This document shows, piece by piece, positions 22,721 through 33,100 of a stretch of DNA of 64,000 nucleotides (positions within the stretch are counted from its first letter, which is position 1; each line of letters begins with the position of its first letter). Origin of the DNA: Phragmites australis (Eukaryota; Streptophyta; Magnoliopsida; Poales; Poaceae); the NCBI RefSeq assembly GCF_958298935.1, contig NC_084923.1, forward strand, positions 33,138,501 to 33,202,500, in the 5' to 3' direction. Below the pieces are notes generated by a model, which was given only the letters and a program-made list of their open reading frames with translations, was not told the origin of the DNA and ran no database searches. The position numbers were made by a program, and so were the translations under genes.

Positions 22721-23893
22721 TGAGAAATCAAGTTGAAATGTGACTTGGTTTTTATGTGATGAGTCATTGACAATGTTGGATTTGAAATGATTTTAGTTGA
22801 CATGAGCTTGTTTGTGTGTGATCTTATTTATAGCTAATCAAAGTTTGAATTGGAGCAGACTATTTCAGAGTCTAGGAAATTATACCTCACCAGAACATCT
22901 GGTGTGTGGATTTTTGACTACACCGGATAGTCTGGTGTTACGGTGAAGTGAGCACCAGAGTATTTTCAGTGCTAAAAAAGAAATAGAAGCAAACATTAGA
23001 TGGTCTGGTGATAGACTTAGAGAGCGCTGGAGTATTTTCTACAGAGAGGAGATTTTTTGCGCCAAGTTTGAATATGTACGCTGGATGATTCGGTGTGAGT
23101 TTGTGAACACCGGACAATGTGTCAAACTTTTTATTGCAGAGAGGTTGCAGAAGGGTAGTTCAGTGGATTGGCATATGCCGGATTATTCGGTGATGTACAT
23201 GAGATCACCGGAAGCTTCTCTGGACCTTTTCTTGTAGAGAGTAAAATTTTTCTATAACAGATAGTGCTACACTCACCGGATGGTCTGGTATTCAGAAGCA
23301 GAACACATCAGAACATCTGGTGTTCACGTTTTCTACAAAATGTGCTCTGAGTTGAAGTTTTTGATTTTGTGCTAACCTGGAGATGTTTGTGCTAACTTGG
23401 GAGTTAAGTTTTCTATGCCTATAAATAGAGGGATAAGGCTATGAGAGATGATGAACCAATCATTTGAGCCTCTTATGCCACTCATATGAGAGTATTGTAC
23501 TAGGGTTTTAGAGGAGATGAGGATGAGTGCTTAGCCTATGTAATAGATGAGAATTTTGAGAGTAAAATCTTTGTAATCCGCTTAAAATAAGGTTAACAAC
23601 TTTGAGTAATGAAATTTATTTTGTTACATATGCTTGAATTTCCCTCCTTCTAGTTTCCCTCTCTTGGTTTATTGACTTGTGTGTAAGTTTTTTTTTGTGT
23701 TGATTTTCTTTTTTCTTTTTAAGCTAAAATTTTAATATCTTGGGAGGTTGTTCTTCTTGTTGTTAAAGGCATAAAATTCACATACACATGCGTATGTGAT
23801 AGTATCTTGAAAATTCCCTTGCCTTTAGACTATTATCTTGGAGATCTTCTTCACCCGTTGTTCATCTTTTGATTTTTAAGTGATCTTTTCTCA
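22721..23893 (+). repeat. 3' LTR of the collapsed Copia, about 1173 bp, with iterated palindromic motif
   Basis: Starts TGAGAAATC and ends TTTTCTCA, giving an inverted TGAGAAA pair. Between about 22890 and 23330 it contains roughly ten variants of a motif of the form CACCGGATRGTCTGGTG. The 3' part (23580-23640) has an A-rich and gtaatgaaattt stretch suited to R/U5. Confidence 0.65.
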
Positions 23894-24181
23894 AGATTCA
23901 ACACAAAATATGAGGATGGGTTATGAATTGGGTTGCTGTGAAACTTAGTGTTCGATTTTAACCATGAGACCCACCTTTTATTGAAACTTCAAATTTGGTT
24001 TTTGATTCTTCTCGAAAACTCCAGACTCTCCGGTCTCGTCTCCTAACTTTTTGGGTAGGTGTAGTTTTTTTTTGCGTGTTTATGTTGCATTTTGTTAGGC
24101 TCTCTTTTTGGTAGGTGCAGTTTTTAAGTGATAAATAAGAGAAGACTATCAATTTACCAAAAAATCTATTGATATGTCTAT
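23894..24181. other. Unassigned AT-rich sequence right of the Copia LTR
   Basis: No gene seen. The word ttttttttgcgtgtttatgt and two ggtaggtgcag/ggtaggtgtag copies (24052, 24109) form a small local repeat. Confidence 0.3.
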
Positions 24182-24420
24182 TTATTCTCTAGTTGTCACT
24201 CTCGATCTTACCAAGACACTGTATGCTCCAGTGACATTTGGCTTGATCATTAAAATCTGGCCCTTGTAGGATGCAGGACCGTCGTGGCTCAGTGTGCCTG
24301 AACCTAGTATAGATACATATATGTAGTTTGTCCCAACTGCTTCCTTGTCGCTGTAACACTTTGAGACCGGATTATCGGCCCTAAACCATTCAGTATCTTT
24401 AGTTTGAGACTGCATTTCTT
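24182..24420 (-). repeat. Dispersed block related to 18120-18250, coding-like on minus
   Basis: A 77-codon open frame on the minus strand (SQTKDTEWFRADNPVSK, later GQILMIKPNVTGAYS) parallels the nucleotide sequence at 18120-18250 but not its frame. I do not recognise a protein family. It may be a shared transposon segment or an old gene fragment. Confidence 0.35.
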
Positions 24421-25275
24421 ACTCGTCCAAAGTCGTTGGTAGAACTGCATGAAGTAGAATTCACATTTTGTGTATGGTACATTTGTCATGTATAAGTACT
24501 TGTGGTCCACCAACTGGCATTGATTATTTTCGGAAGCAGAACATGAATTCGAGCAGTAATAAACCGATGATAATTTCCAAGAGGGAAATAATTCGCATAC
24601 AATATAATCTACTTGTACAACTCTGTACAACCAGGTACCTTGAGCCCTTTGATTTATAGATTAGCCAACAGGTAGCTTATAACTTTTTTATATGGGGTTG
24701 AACGAAGGCTATAAAAATTATAGTTCTCAATAACATCTATAAGTTTGTAGTTCATACTTTTCATTTAAAGTTATTGATATATTAATTAATAGAAGTTTTA
24801 ATGAGCATAATTTCTCCGATTTCGTTCTAATATAACTCTTTTCACGTGAGTATACAAGTATATTGCTCATTTGCTTATGGTAACTTTAATACAATTGAGT
24901 TTTGGATACTAGAATAATTAATTAAACATAAAATATACTATACGTACAATGAAGTGAGACGTGTGGGTGAGAGTGAGCCAATACAAAACCACACCAAAAG
25001 GATAAGGCCACAGCCTTCATCTCAGAAGGATCAAGTAACTTCATTTCGAAGTGACACGTGCGTGTGAGTGAGCCAAGACAAAACCACACCGCCGTCGTCC
25101 ATGACGATGAACATACAGCGCAAGGACATAAATGGCATGCCGACCCAAAAGGGGCAGTATCTGACATGTACACTCGTGTATCCTGCCTCCCGTTTCTCGC
25201 TCCTTTTTACTACAAGGGACAACACGGCACAGGCGTGAATCCGTGGAGCGGACAAGTGCCGGATATCCATAACAC
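24421..25275. other. Intergenic sequence with a 44-bp direct repeat holding a G-box
   Basis: Two copies of gaagtgaSacgtg followed by tgagtgagccaa and acaaaaccacacc start near 24950 and 25048. The second contains CACGTG (25055-25060), the plant G-box core. It lies about 1.2 kb upstream of the ACR start. No gene was recognised. Confidence 0.4.
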
Positions 25276-25278
25276 TAA

Positions 25279-25532
25279 GGCCCTGTTTAGTAACGCTATG
25301 TGGAGTGATTCTGCGTAGGAATCACTTCACGATTTATATTATGAAGTGGGAGTTAAAAAATCTAGTTTTCACCTGATTTTTGATTAATTCTCCTCGATTT
25401 TAATGTAATATTATCTTAGGAATTACTTCCACCACTAATATACCAAACAATTTTACAAACAGAATCACTTCCACCACAAAATCACTTCCACCTTATTTCT
25501 ATCACAAAATCACTCTCGTACCAAACGACTCC
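25279..25532. mobile_element. Tourist-like MITE (PIF/Harbinger type), 254 bp, TSD TAA
   Basis: Terminal inverted repeats GGCCCTGTTTAGTA and (complement of right end) GGAGTCGTTTGGTA, with TAA on both sides (25276-25278, 25533-25535). The internal sequence is AT-rich and repeats aatcacttccac. TAA duplication and the GGCCCTGTTT-type TIR fit the Tourist superfamily. It sits about 700 bp upstream of the ACR start codon. Confidence 0.75.
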
Positions 25533-25535
25533 TAA

Positions 25536-26246
25536 CAATTTGGTTGAGATCGAGTATAGATCTTTGATTAGATAAATTCGAGAGAAGCTGGGGGTGTATG
25601 TGTAAAAAAGGGTGGACATGTGGAACAGGCCGTGATCCAATCCCAGCCAAGAGATCGGCGCCAAAGAAAGCGCTCTGCACAACAACTCCCCCCTCCTCTC
25701 TCTCTCTCCCTTCCAGAGAGCAGAGCAGAGGCCATTCCTCTCTTCTCCACCACCTAGTCGGCCCTCTCTCTCTCTCTCTCAGAGGATACTACCCTTTTCG
25801 CTGCGCACAAATAAGAGACGAACAGAAGAGAAGGGGGCGGAGGAAGCATTCGTCCAGGACTGCAGTGCCTGCCTGTTTCTTGCTGCTTCGTGGCTTCCCC
25901 TGCCATGTCCATGGGTATCTTTCTGCTCATCTTGCCTCGAGATTCTTTCTTCCTATGGCGTACTGCTGTCTCTTCACTTCCTCTGATGGATTGGAGCGCT
26001 ACTGCTAGCCGTCCCTCCGCCTTTTCCTCGGTGGCGATGGCGGTGCTAGGGTTCTGCTCGGCCCTGCCCTGCTCTTGGTTCTTGGAAGTTGGAACTAGCA
26101 GTTTCCTGCAATCCATGGCGCTTGGTTTTCCAGAAACGATCATGCGATTCTCCGTGCACCCGTTTCTCTTATACTTTCTATTATCTCCACCTGCTATTTT
26201 TTTTTCTTTCGCCGTTTTGTGCAGCAAGAAAATTGTGCCGGAGTTA
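25536..26246 (+). promoter_or_regulatory. Promoter and 5' leader of the ACR gene
   Basis: Two CT microsatellites (about 25694-25710 and 25763-25781) lie in a pyrimidine-rich stretch typical of grass 5' UTRs. A likely 5'-UTR intron ends at ttttgtgcag (26214-26223), followed by a short leader to the ATG at 26247. The donor is less clear; gtatct near 25914 is one option. The open frame across this region is hydrophobic and looks fortuitous. Confidence 0.5.
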
Positions 26247-28256
26247 ATGGTTTCATGTGGTGTGGGCGCAGATGAAGGCTATGGCCCTACCTGGGACAGC
26301 GACGACGAATACGACAACTTCATACGCAAGATGAACCCGCCAAGGTGCATTCGCAATTCACATGCTGCTCTATCCTCTCCTGCATGCCACAAGGATCAAT
26401 CCCCCAGTATAACACAGAATTTTTGTTTGCTAACACTGAAGGGTTCTATAAATCTTGTTTCTTAATCATTCTGGTCGATTTTGGTAACTGCAGGATCGTG
26501 ATCGATAACGATTCTTGCGCCGATGCGACAATTGTCAGGGTATGTTACTCTAGTTTTCTGAACTGTGCAATTTCATTCTTGCGATATCAGTATTTACCAA
26601 TTCGTTTCTTTCGCCTTTTCTTTCAACTTTATTGTAGGTTGACAGTGCAAATGAATATGGGATATTACTAGAAGTGATCCAGGTCCTGATTGATCTGAAC
26701 CTGGTGATAAGTAAGGCCTATATAACCTCAGATGGTGGATGGTTCATGGATGGTAAGCTTGTGTTATAAATAGCCTCATTGTACCTGTATTTTTCTTGGT
26801 TTCTTTAGTCTCAACCAAAGCCAGACTTAATAATTCAGCTTTCTTGAGGTTTCCAGTCTTTAATGTAACTGATAAGGAAGGAAAGAAGCTGAAAGATAAG
26901 GAAGCCATTGCGCAAATCGAAGACTACATTAGAAAGGTATAACTCTACAATCATGTGGAGCAGTCACGCTTTCCATCCAAAGAGCATTTGGTGGCTAACA
27001 ATTTAACACAATCTTGGAACATCTAGTCCTTGGGTGCAGATTCAAGATATATACCTTCACGCCGGAGATCGGTAGGCGTTGCCGCTGCAGCTGACCACAA
27101 TGTCATCGAGTTGACAGGGACAGACCGGCCAGGCCTTCTCTCTGAAGTCAGCGCGGTGCTTGTCAGCCTTAAGTGCAACGTGGTCAGTGCTGAGATCTGG
27201 ACCCATAACACCAGAGCTGCAGCCGTGATGCAAGTCACCGATGAGGACACCGGATTGGCAGTCACAGACACCGAGAGGGTGGAGAGGATCAAGGAGAGGC
27301 TATCTTACCTGCTCCGAGGAAGCAATCTTTCCCGGGGAGCCGCCATGGCGGAGTCGTCAGGGACTGCCACAACGCATACTGATAGAAGGCTGCACCAGAT
27401 GATGCTTGATGATGGCGACTATGAACAGCTCCAACAGCATGCTCCAGACCATTCTCTGAGACCTAATGTTACCGTAAGGAATTGGAATGACAAGGACTAC
27501 TCGGTGGTGACCATCCGGTGCAAGGACAGGCCCAAGCTTCTGTTTGATACGGTTTGCACTCTGACAGACCTACACTATGTTGTTTTCCATGCAAACATTG
27601 ATGCCAAGGATAATCAAGCTTACCAGGTGAATACACTGATCCAAACATCTCCCACTCGTCATTGACATTATGTATATTCGTCAAATTTGGTTCAATAAAA
27701 CCGTATGACATTTACATGGATGCTCTTCTGAAGGAATTCTATGTAAGGCATATCAACGGATCGCCAATGAACACTGAAACTGAGAGATTGCGAGTCATCC
27801 AGTGCCTTGAAGCAGCTATTGAACGGAGGGTATCTGAGGTAACAATTCCGTGCACTTATCTGAAATCATATCACCAAAAATGCAAAACTACTAGTCACCC
27901 TTTCCTCATATTGGTTGTCCCAGGGTGTCAAACTTGAGCTGTGCACTAATGACAAAGTCGGCCTACTATCCGAGGTCACCCGCATCTTCCGCGAGAACAG
28001 CCTGACTGTCACAAGAGCAGAGGTGAGCACGAGAGGCAGGATGGCTGTCAACACCTTCTATGTTCGCGGTTCTGCAGGAGAGGCAGTTGATCAGAAGACA
28101 ATAGACTCCATCAGGCAAGCCATAGGCCAGAACATTCAGGTGAAAGGCCAGCCTGAGCCACCGGAGCCACAGAGGAAAGAGTCCCCCACATGGTTCCTCT
28201 TCGCTAACTTGTTTCGGCCGAGGTCTCTCTACAGTTTCGGGCTATTCATGCGTTGA
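26247..28256 (+). CDS. ACR4: ACT domain-repeat (ACR) protein, ACR4-like
   Basis: Seven coding exons join to 458 residues: 26247-26344, 26494-26539, 26638-26752, 26857-26936, 27027-27626, 27734-27838, 27924-28256, all with GT-AG introns and consistent phase. Four ACT domains follow the ACR layout: residues about 35-105 ([28 protein letters not shown]), 135-200 ([18 protein letters not shown]), 270-345 ([20 protein letters not shown]), 350-425 ([19 protein letters not shown]). The [19 protein letters not shown] start and [15 protein letters not shown] tail resemble plant ACR3/4/6/8 proteins; choosing ACR4 is inference. These lack catalytic domains and probably bind amino acids as sensors. ATG 26247 is the only in-frame Met close to the conserved start. 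The gene is intact and convergent with NOP14. Confidence 0.88.
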
Positions 28257-30149
28257 TTGCATCGTCCCGTTCTGAAAATCGCCCTGTAAATCCATTATTC
28301 ATGAAGCGATCCAGGAAAATCGGGGTCAGAAAGAGCAAAGCCTCCATTCTGCTTCATTGGTCAGGATTGGATATAGGTAGCATATGGGGATATTTATATA
28401 TCATCATTGTTTGTAAATATACTGAATTTCGCCATCCCCACGTTGTACATATAGTGTAGACGAAGGGTGTAAATATAAACTGTGCAAAATATGATTAAAT
28501 CGCAGATTGATACTACCTCAGGCAGCCAGTGCCTTTTTCCCAAATATTTCCATGCAAAAAGACAAGCGACAATTCCTTTATATCTTCCATGATACTAAAA
28601 TTGAGAGGTCAAGTCAGCTCACTTTGCTTTCGAATTATTGCAGCTGTCCTGCCACTGGAATCCGCATGACAGCAATGGTCGCTTCAAATTCTGTGGTGGG
28701 AGGTCAGACGCGAGTCAGTATTCAAAAGCATGCGGTTATCCCCTTACCTGAAGCTTTGGTGATCGAGACACAATACATCAAGTTGCGCTGATGGGCTGAC
28801 GCAGACAAAAGTGCATCAAAACCAAATCAGCTTCTGTGGCTGATCTGTGATCCTGTCATCTATCACATTCACTCCGGTATGTGATCTCCGATTGAGGATG
28901 ACGATGAGGCAGTTGTGACGTCGCATCCTGCTCTCATTGCCTTGGAGCAGCCTACAGATGTGTCGGTCTGTGCCTGAAAGTTCAGTGGGGAGCCATAAGA
29001 GTAGCTGAAATGAGAATCTAGAAATAGGTAGCACAAGAGTTAGCTCGGAATGTTTGTCACATTCTGGGTCCTCTCTATCCTCCCTTTGCCTGTCAATAGT
29101 GCTGCTTTTGGCTCCTGTGATGATTGGCTGATAGCACATATTTCCGCTTTTGAATGGTGACATTTGATCCACAAAGGCATGAATGATAAGGGCTGCAGCA
29201 CCAATAATTCACATTGAGGTCAAGCAGAAGTGGATCCTTTCAACAGCATGACATTGCTGAACGGCAAAAGCAGCTTTTGTTTGCTTTGCAAAGAGGCGCA
29301 AAGGAGCCATTAGAAGCACGCCTTGCTCGCCAGGGATCCAGTGGAATGGTCTGAACAATGGCAAAGTGCCACCAAGTGCCTTATCCGGTAAGGAATTAGG
29401 CAGATGCAAGTGTCAAGAGCCAGGCGGTATGAATATAATTATTACGTTGCTGTTCTCCACATGTAGGAATCCAAGCATTTGTGCAGATTCAAGGTACCAA
29501 CACAATTTTATCCTTCGGTAGAGGAGAAAACCGAGTGCAAAAGCAGGTTTGGAAAACATTCTGGTAATTGGCAAATTGATTGTATCGAGAAGTAACATTC
29601 TGGTAATTGGCAAATTGATTGGTATCGAATGTAACAGCACTTCAATTTCTGATGAAGTTTCCCTTTGGTTTCGGCAAAAATGACATGACTACAAAACTGT
29701 CGTGTTTTAACATTGACATACAACAGCTGATATGTGACAGTACAAAAAAAAACTGAAAAGTAATAAAAACTCCACTGTGCTAAGAAAATTTTGCGATCGT
29801 ATAGCACAATGGAGAGCAACTCACTCTGGAGAGCAAGAGAAATAAAGCCTTTGATAGTTGGTAGAAGAGATGCCTTCTGAAGTGCTGGAGGCATTGCAGA
29901 TAGTTATGGCACTTGTTCTAGCCAAGCTATATACAAGAGGGAATGCTTCATACAGCTAACAGGGGTATCTTGACCATCTGCTTTTTTAGTTCGGTGTGTC
30001 CAACTTGAAGTTAGACAATGCACTGCATCATGTGCATGCTAAGTTCGTCAGCTAGATCTACTACCAGCACTGACCAAGAACCGAGTGGCAAGAGCAACAT
30101 AATCAATGTATGTTGTACACAGGCCAAACAGCTGAATATGGAGAAAATA
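28257..30149. other. 3' UTRs and intergenic space between convergent ACR and NOP14 genes
   Basis: About 200-250 bases after 28256 are AT-rich and fit the ACR 3' UTR; the bases just above 29990 fit the NOP14 3' UTR. Between them no conserved ORF was found. A tandem duplication of about 40 bp (acattctggtaattggcaaa twice) starts near 29558 and 29598. Confidence 0.5.
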
Positions 30150-33100
30150 TCACCGCCTCCTTTTTTGACCTTTCCCCTTCCCCAATTGTCCAGATTTAAA
30201 AGCACTTTCCTGTTCTTGAAGGAAAGCCATGGCTTTCCCATACTTCTCAGCCCTCTCTTGCTCTTGTTTCACCCTCTCTTTCTCCTTCACAGCAGACAGG
30301 AAATAATTATCCTTGCGCAGCTCACGCACTGCTCCCTTCTTCTCACTCTTGAGGCGTTTCTTCAGCTTCTTCATTTGTGCCCTTTCTCGATCAGGATCAT
30401 AATCAAGACCCTTAATGTAACTGCAAAAAAGAGAAGATAGGAGGTTCAGAAAAAATAGGGTAACATTTTTTTTCAATAGACTGATGATTGGACATTTCAA
30501 GAACAAAAGAGAAAAAAATGGCATAGGCAATACAGAATACCAACAAATACATACTTTTCTTCAAATTTTGGAGTCAACTGTTTGATCGGTTCGGGCTTCT
30601 TCTTTCGCATTCGGAGTGGCTCTCTTGAAGCATTGTGTTCATCACTCTTCTTTTTAATCAAGTCAATTACTTCCCGGAAAATGTCTTGTAACAGGCCTGG
30701 TAAGTCGGATTTATCCAGAATTTCGTGCAGTAGAGAAGATATTGGAAGGAAGATTTCTGGGAATGAGCATAGTTCTTCATGTATAATAACAAAGCCCCTC
30801 AAACATTCAGCCACAGATAGAAGTACACCAGCCCTGCAGGAAAATGTATTGGCTTAACAAGAGAGAGAAATATTCAGTGTCCAATCATGAAGAAATTACG
30901 AACACATGCTTACTTAAAACTATCAGATGAGAAATAAGGGGCGTCAGGATTCATGCAAGTGATTTCCAGGACATTCACTGGATTCACGTCATGCACTTTT
31001 TCACAGATACTGAGCCATGGTTTCGATGTCTTGAGCTCCATAAATTGATCGTTAATCTACACCCAATAGATATTCTGCTTAATATTAACCAACGAGCAGA
31101 AAACATGCTCAACACCTGAATTCAGCTTACCTGATTGTGTAGTTGAGTTCCCACATTTCCTTTAAGAGATGTTACCAGAAGAGATTGCAGAAAAACAATA
31201 GCTTCAGGGCAGAACTTCTTAGATTCTTTAGTAGCCTACAGATGTAAATTTGAAGGAGAAAATGAGTTTATGCTGCTATGAAAAAGGAAATGGAAAAACT
31301 AGGCCATATACATTAGTTAATACAAGAGCCATTCAGGAAGCGATTAATCACTTCCAAAGAAGTTTCAGGTCCTGCTTCGTACTGAATGAAAAGGGAAATT
31401 CAGCTAACAACTCCTAAGATTTAACTATTTATTTAATTGGGTAAAAGATCTTTCATGGACTCTGAGAATACAATCTTTACTCTTTGGAAAAAAAGGAACT
31501 TTAAACACAAGGTTGTACGAAGTTTAAGAGCATACCGCAAGCACCATGGAACACAAGAAAGAACCAACAGCTACATCTCGACCCGATTGTATAGGACAGC
31601 GCATCAGATATTCGCACATCAGTAGAAGCATAGGAGTTGCTACAACATGTCGGAAGTCGGAGCAGGGAAAAATAAGAGACCATAACCTCAGGAGAAGTAA
31701 TGTCTTCAAATTTGGCCAGCTGCTCATTCCTGTAAGATTTAAGGAGACAACATGGCAAACGGCACATTAATGAGAACAAAATCAGTTTCCCATAAATCAT
31801 ACAATTCTTATCTCACAAACCTGGAACTTTAATATCTTCACATAGACGAGTGCGTGTATGAATAAGCCGCTCTCTCGCACAGATAGCAGCGAAATATGGA
31901 GTCTCTCCACTCATCTCAATTAAAGGCTTAACGAGTGTGTCAATTATTTTGAACTTCACTGGTCTTTGAGTAGCTAAAACTGCAAAGTACTGCAGGAGAA
32001 CACCATAGAAAACCTGCCAAAGGGATCTAAATATTAGAAAATAAGAGTTCAAAAGGTGCAGAGGGATTTAATGTGATATCATAAAAATGTTAAACTAGTA
32101 CAAGTGTCAACACAATGAACTTAGGAAACATGTCACATACTTGCATTTTTCGTCGGTTTTCAGCTGCAAGCCTTATTGAATTGCATGTACGTATTCGCCT
32201 AAGAATCTCAATTATTTCAATTTCTGAATGACCATCTAGCAAGGAGGATAGATCTTTTAGGTTATTTGGTGCATCTATCACAAAAGGAAGGTCACTATCC
32301 TTGACTTGTGGTGCTGCATTTGATTCTCTCTTCAAAGTTTGTACATCGTTTTTAACCACTTTGCCATTGATCCCGTGTTCCTTCTCCTTGAAATCCTCAA
32401 TTTCATCTTCTCCTACATCAACCTCATCGTCATCACTTTGCTCCCAATCTCTAGCAGATATATTACCTAAGTCATTGTCACTTGAATCTTCTTCATCAAC
32501 ATCTTCATCATCATATTCTTCATTAGCAGCCTCATCATCACCAGCATGTTCATCATCACTTTCTCCATCATCAGATGCTGCTGCATCATCACCAATCTCT
32601 CTACCCTCCTTTTCATAAATTTCATCAACCCAGCCTTTTTTCTTTCTTTTTGACTCATCCAAAGTAAAGGAATCACCAAGATCATCACCAGATATAGGTT
32701 TTGAGTTGTCCAGCTTCATGTGGTGATCATCCTCGTTGTCATCATCCTCATCAGATGAATCAGCAGTTCCAAACATTCTTTTTTGGCGTTCCTTCTACAG
32801 AGAAGACCAGCATCAGAGAGAAATTTCAATATCAGCACTTCACTACTCCCCAAACCAAAAATCTAGTCATGTGGTAGGACTACAAACAAAAAAAAAAAGC
32901 CATGTTGAATTTTGGATAGCAAAACAATACTCACACTAGAATAATTCAGATACAGAAACTCAAAATGTATGTAAGATAAGAAATGACAAGCTTTAAATAA
33001 GAACGCAACAATGGTTAAGTCCAATGCCAAAGTCATCGAACAAACCTCCAACTTCTCAAGACGTTCTTTTTCTTCCTGCGCTATTTCCTCTGGGGTTTTT

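Larger units (their letters stand above)
20862..23893 (+). mobile_element. Collapsed Copia retrotransposon (SIRE/Maximus-like)
   Basis: A 5' LTR start (20862) is followed after about 170 bases directly by the end of RNase H (21061-21309), then a long 3' spacer and a full 3' LTR (22721-23893). The first 150 bases of both LTRs match closely (cattgacaa then gttggatttgaaa; gcagactrtttcagagtc). A large deletion therefore removed the rest of the 5' LTR, gag, protease, integrase and RT. The flanks aagac and agatt do not give a clean TSD. Confidence 0.75.

Noticed and set aside
25890..26246. Upstream in-frame extension of the ACR protein (hydrophobic, starting MASPAMSMG)
   Set aside because: The frame crosses a likely 5'-UTR intron end (ttttgtgcag) and is unlike ACR N-termini. 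ATG 26247 is preferred.
31324..31381. Possible extra NOP14 exon (YEAGPETSLEVINRFLNGS)
   Set aside because: It is open with an acceptor-like edge, but using it forces a stop in the next exon. Joining 31536 directly to 31235 keeps frame and gives the expected protein.
32301..32618. Plus-strand serine-rich ORF opposite NOP14 exon 8
   Set aside because: It is the shadow of the Asp/Glu-rich codons on the opposite strand.
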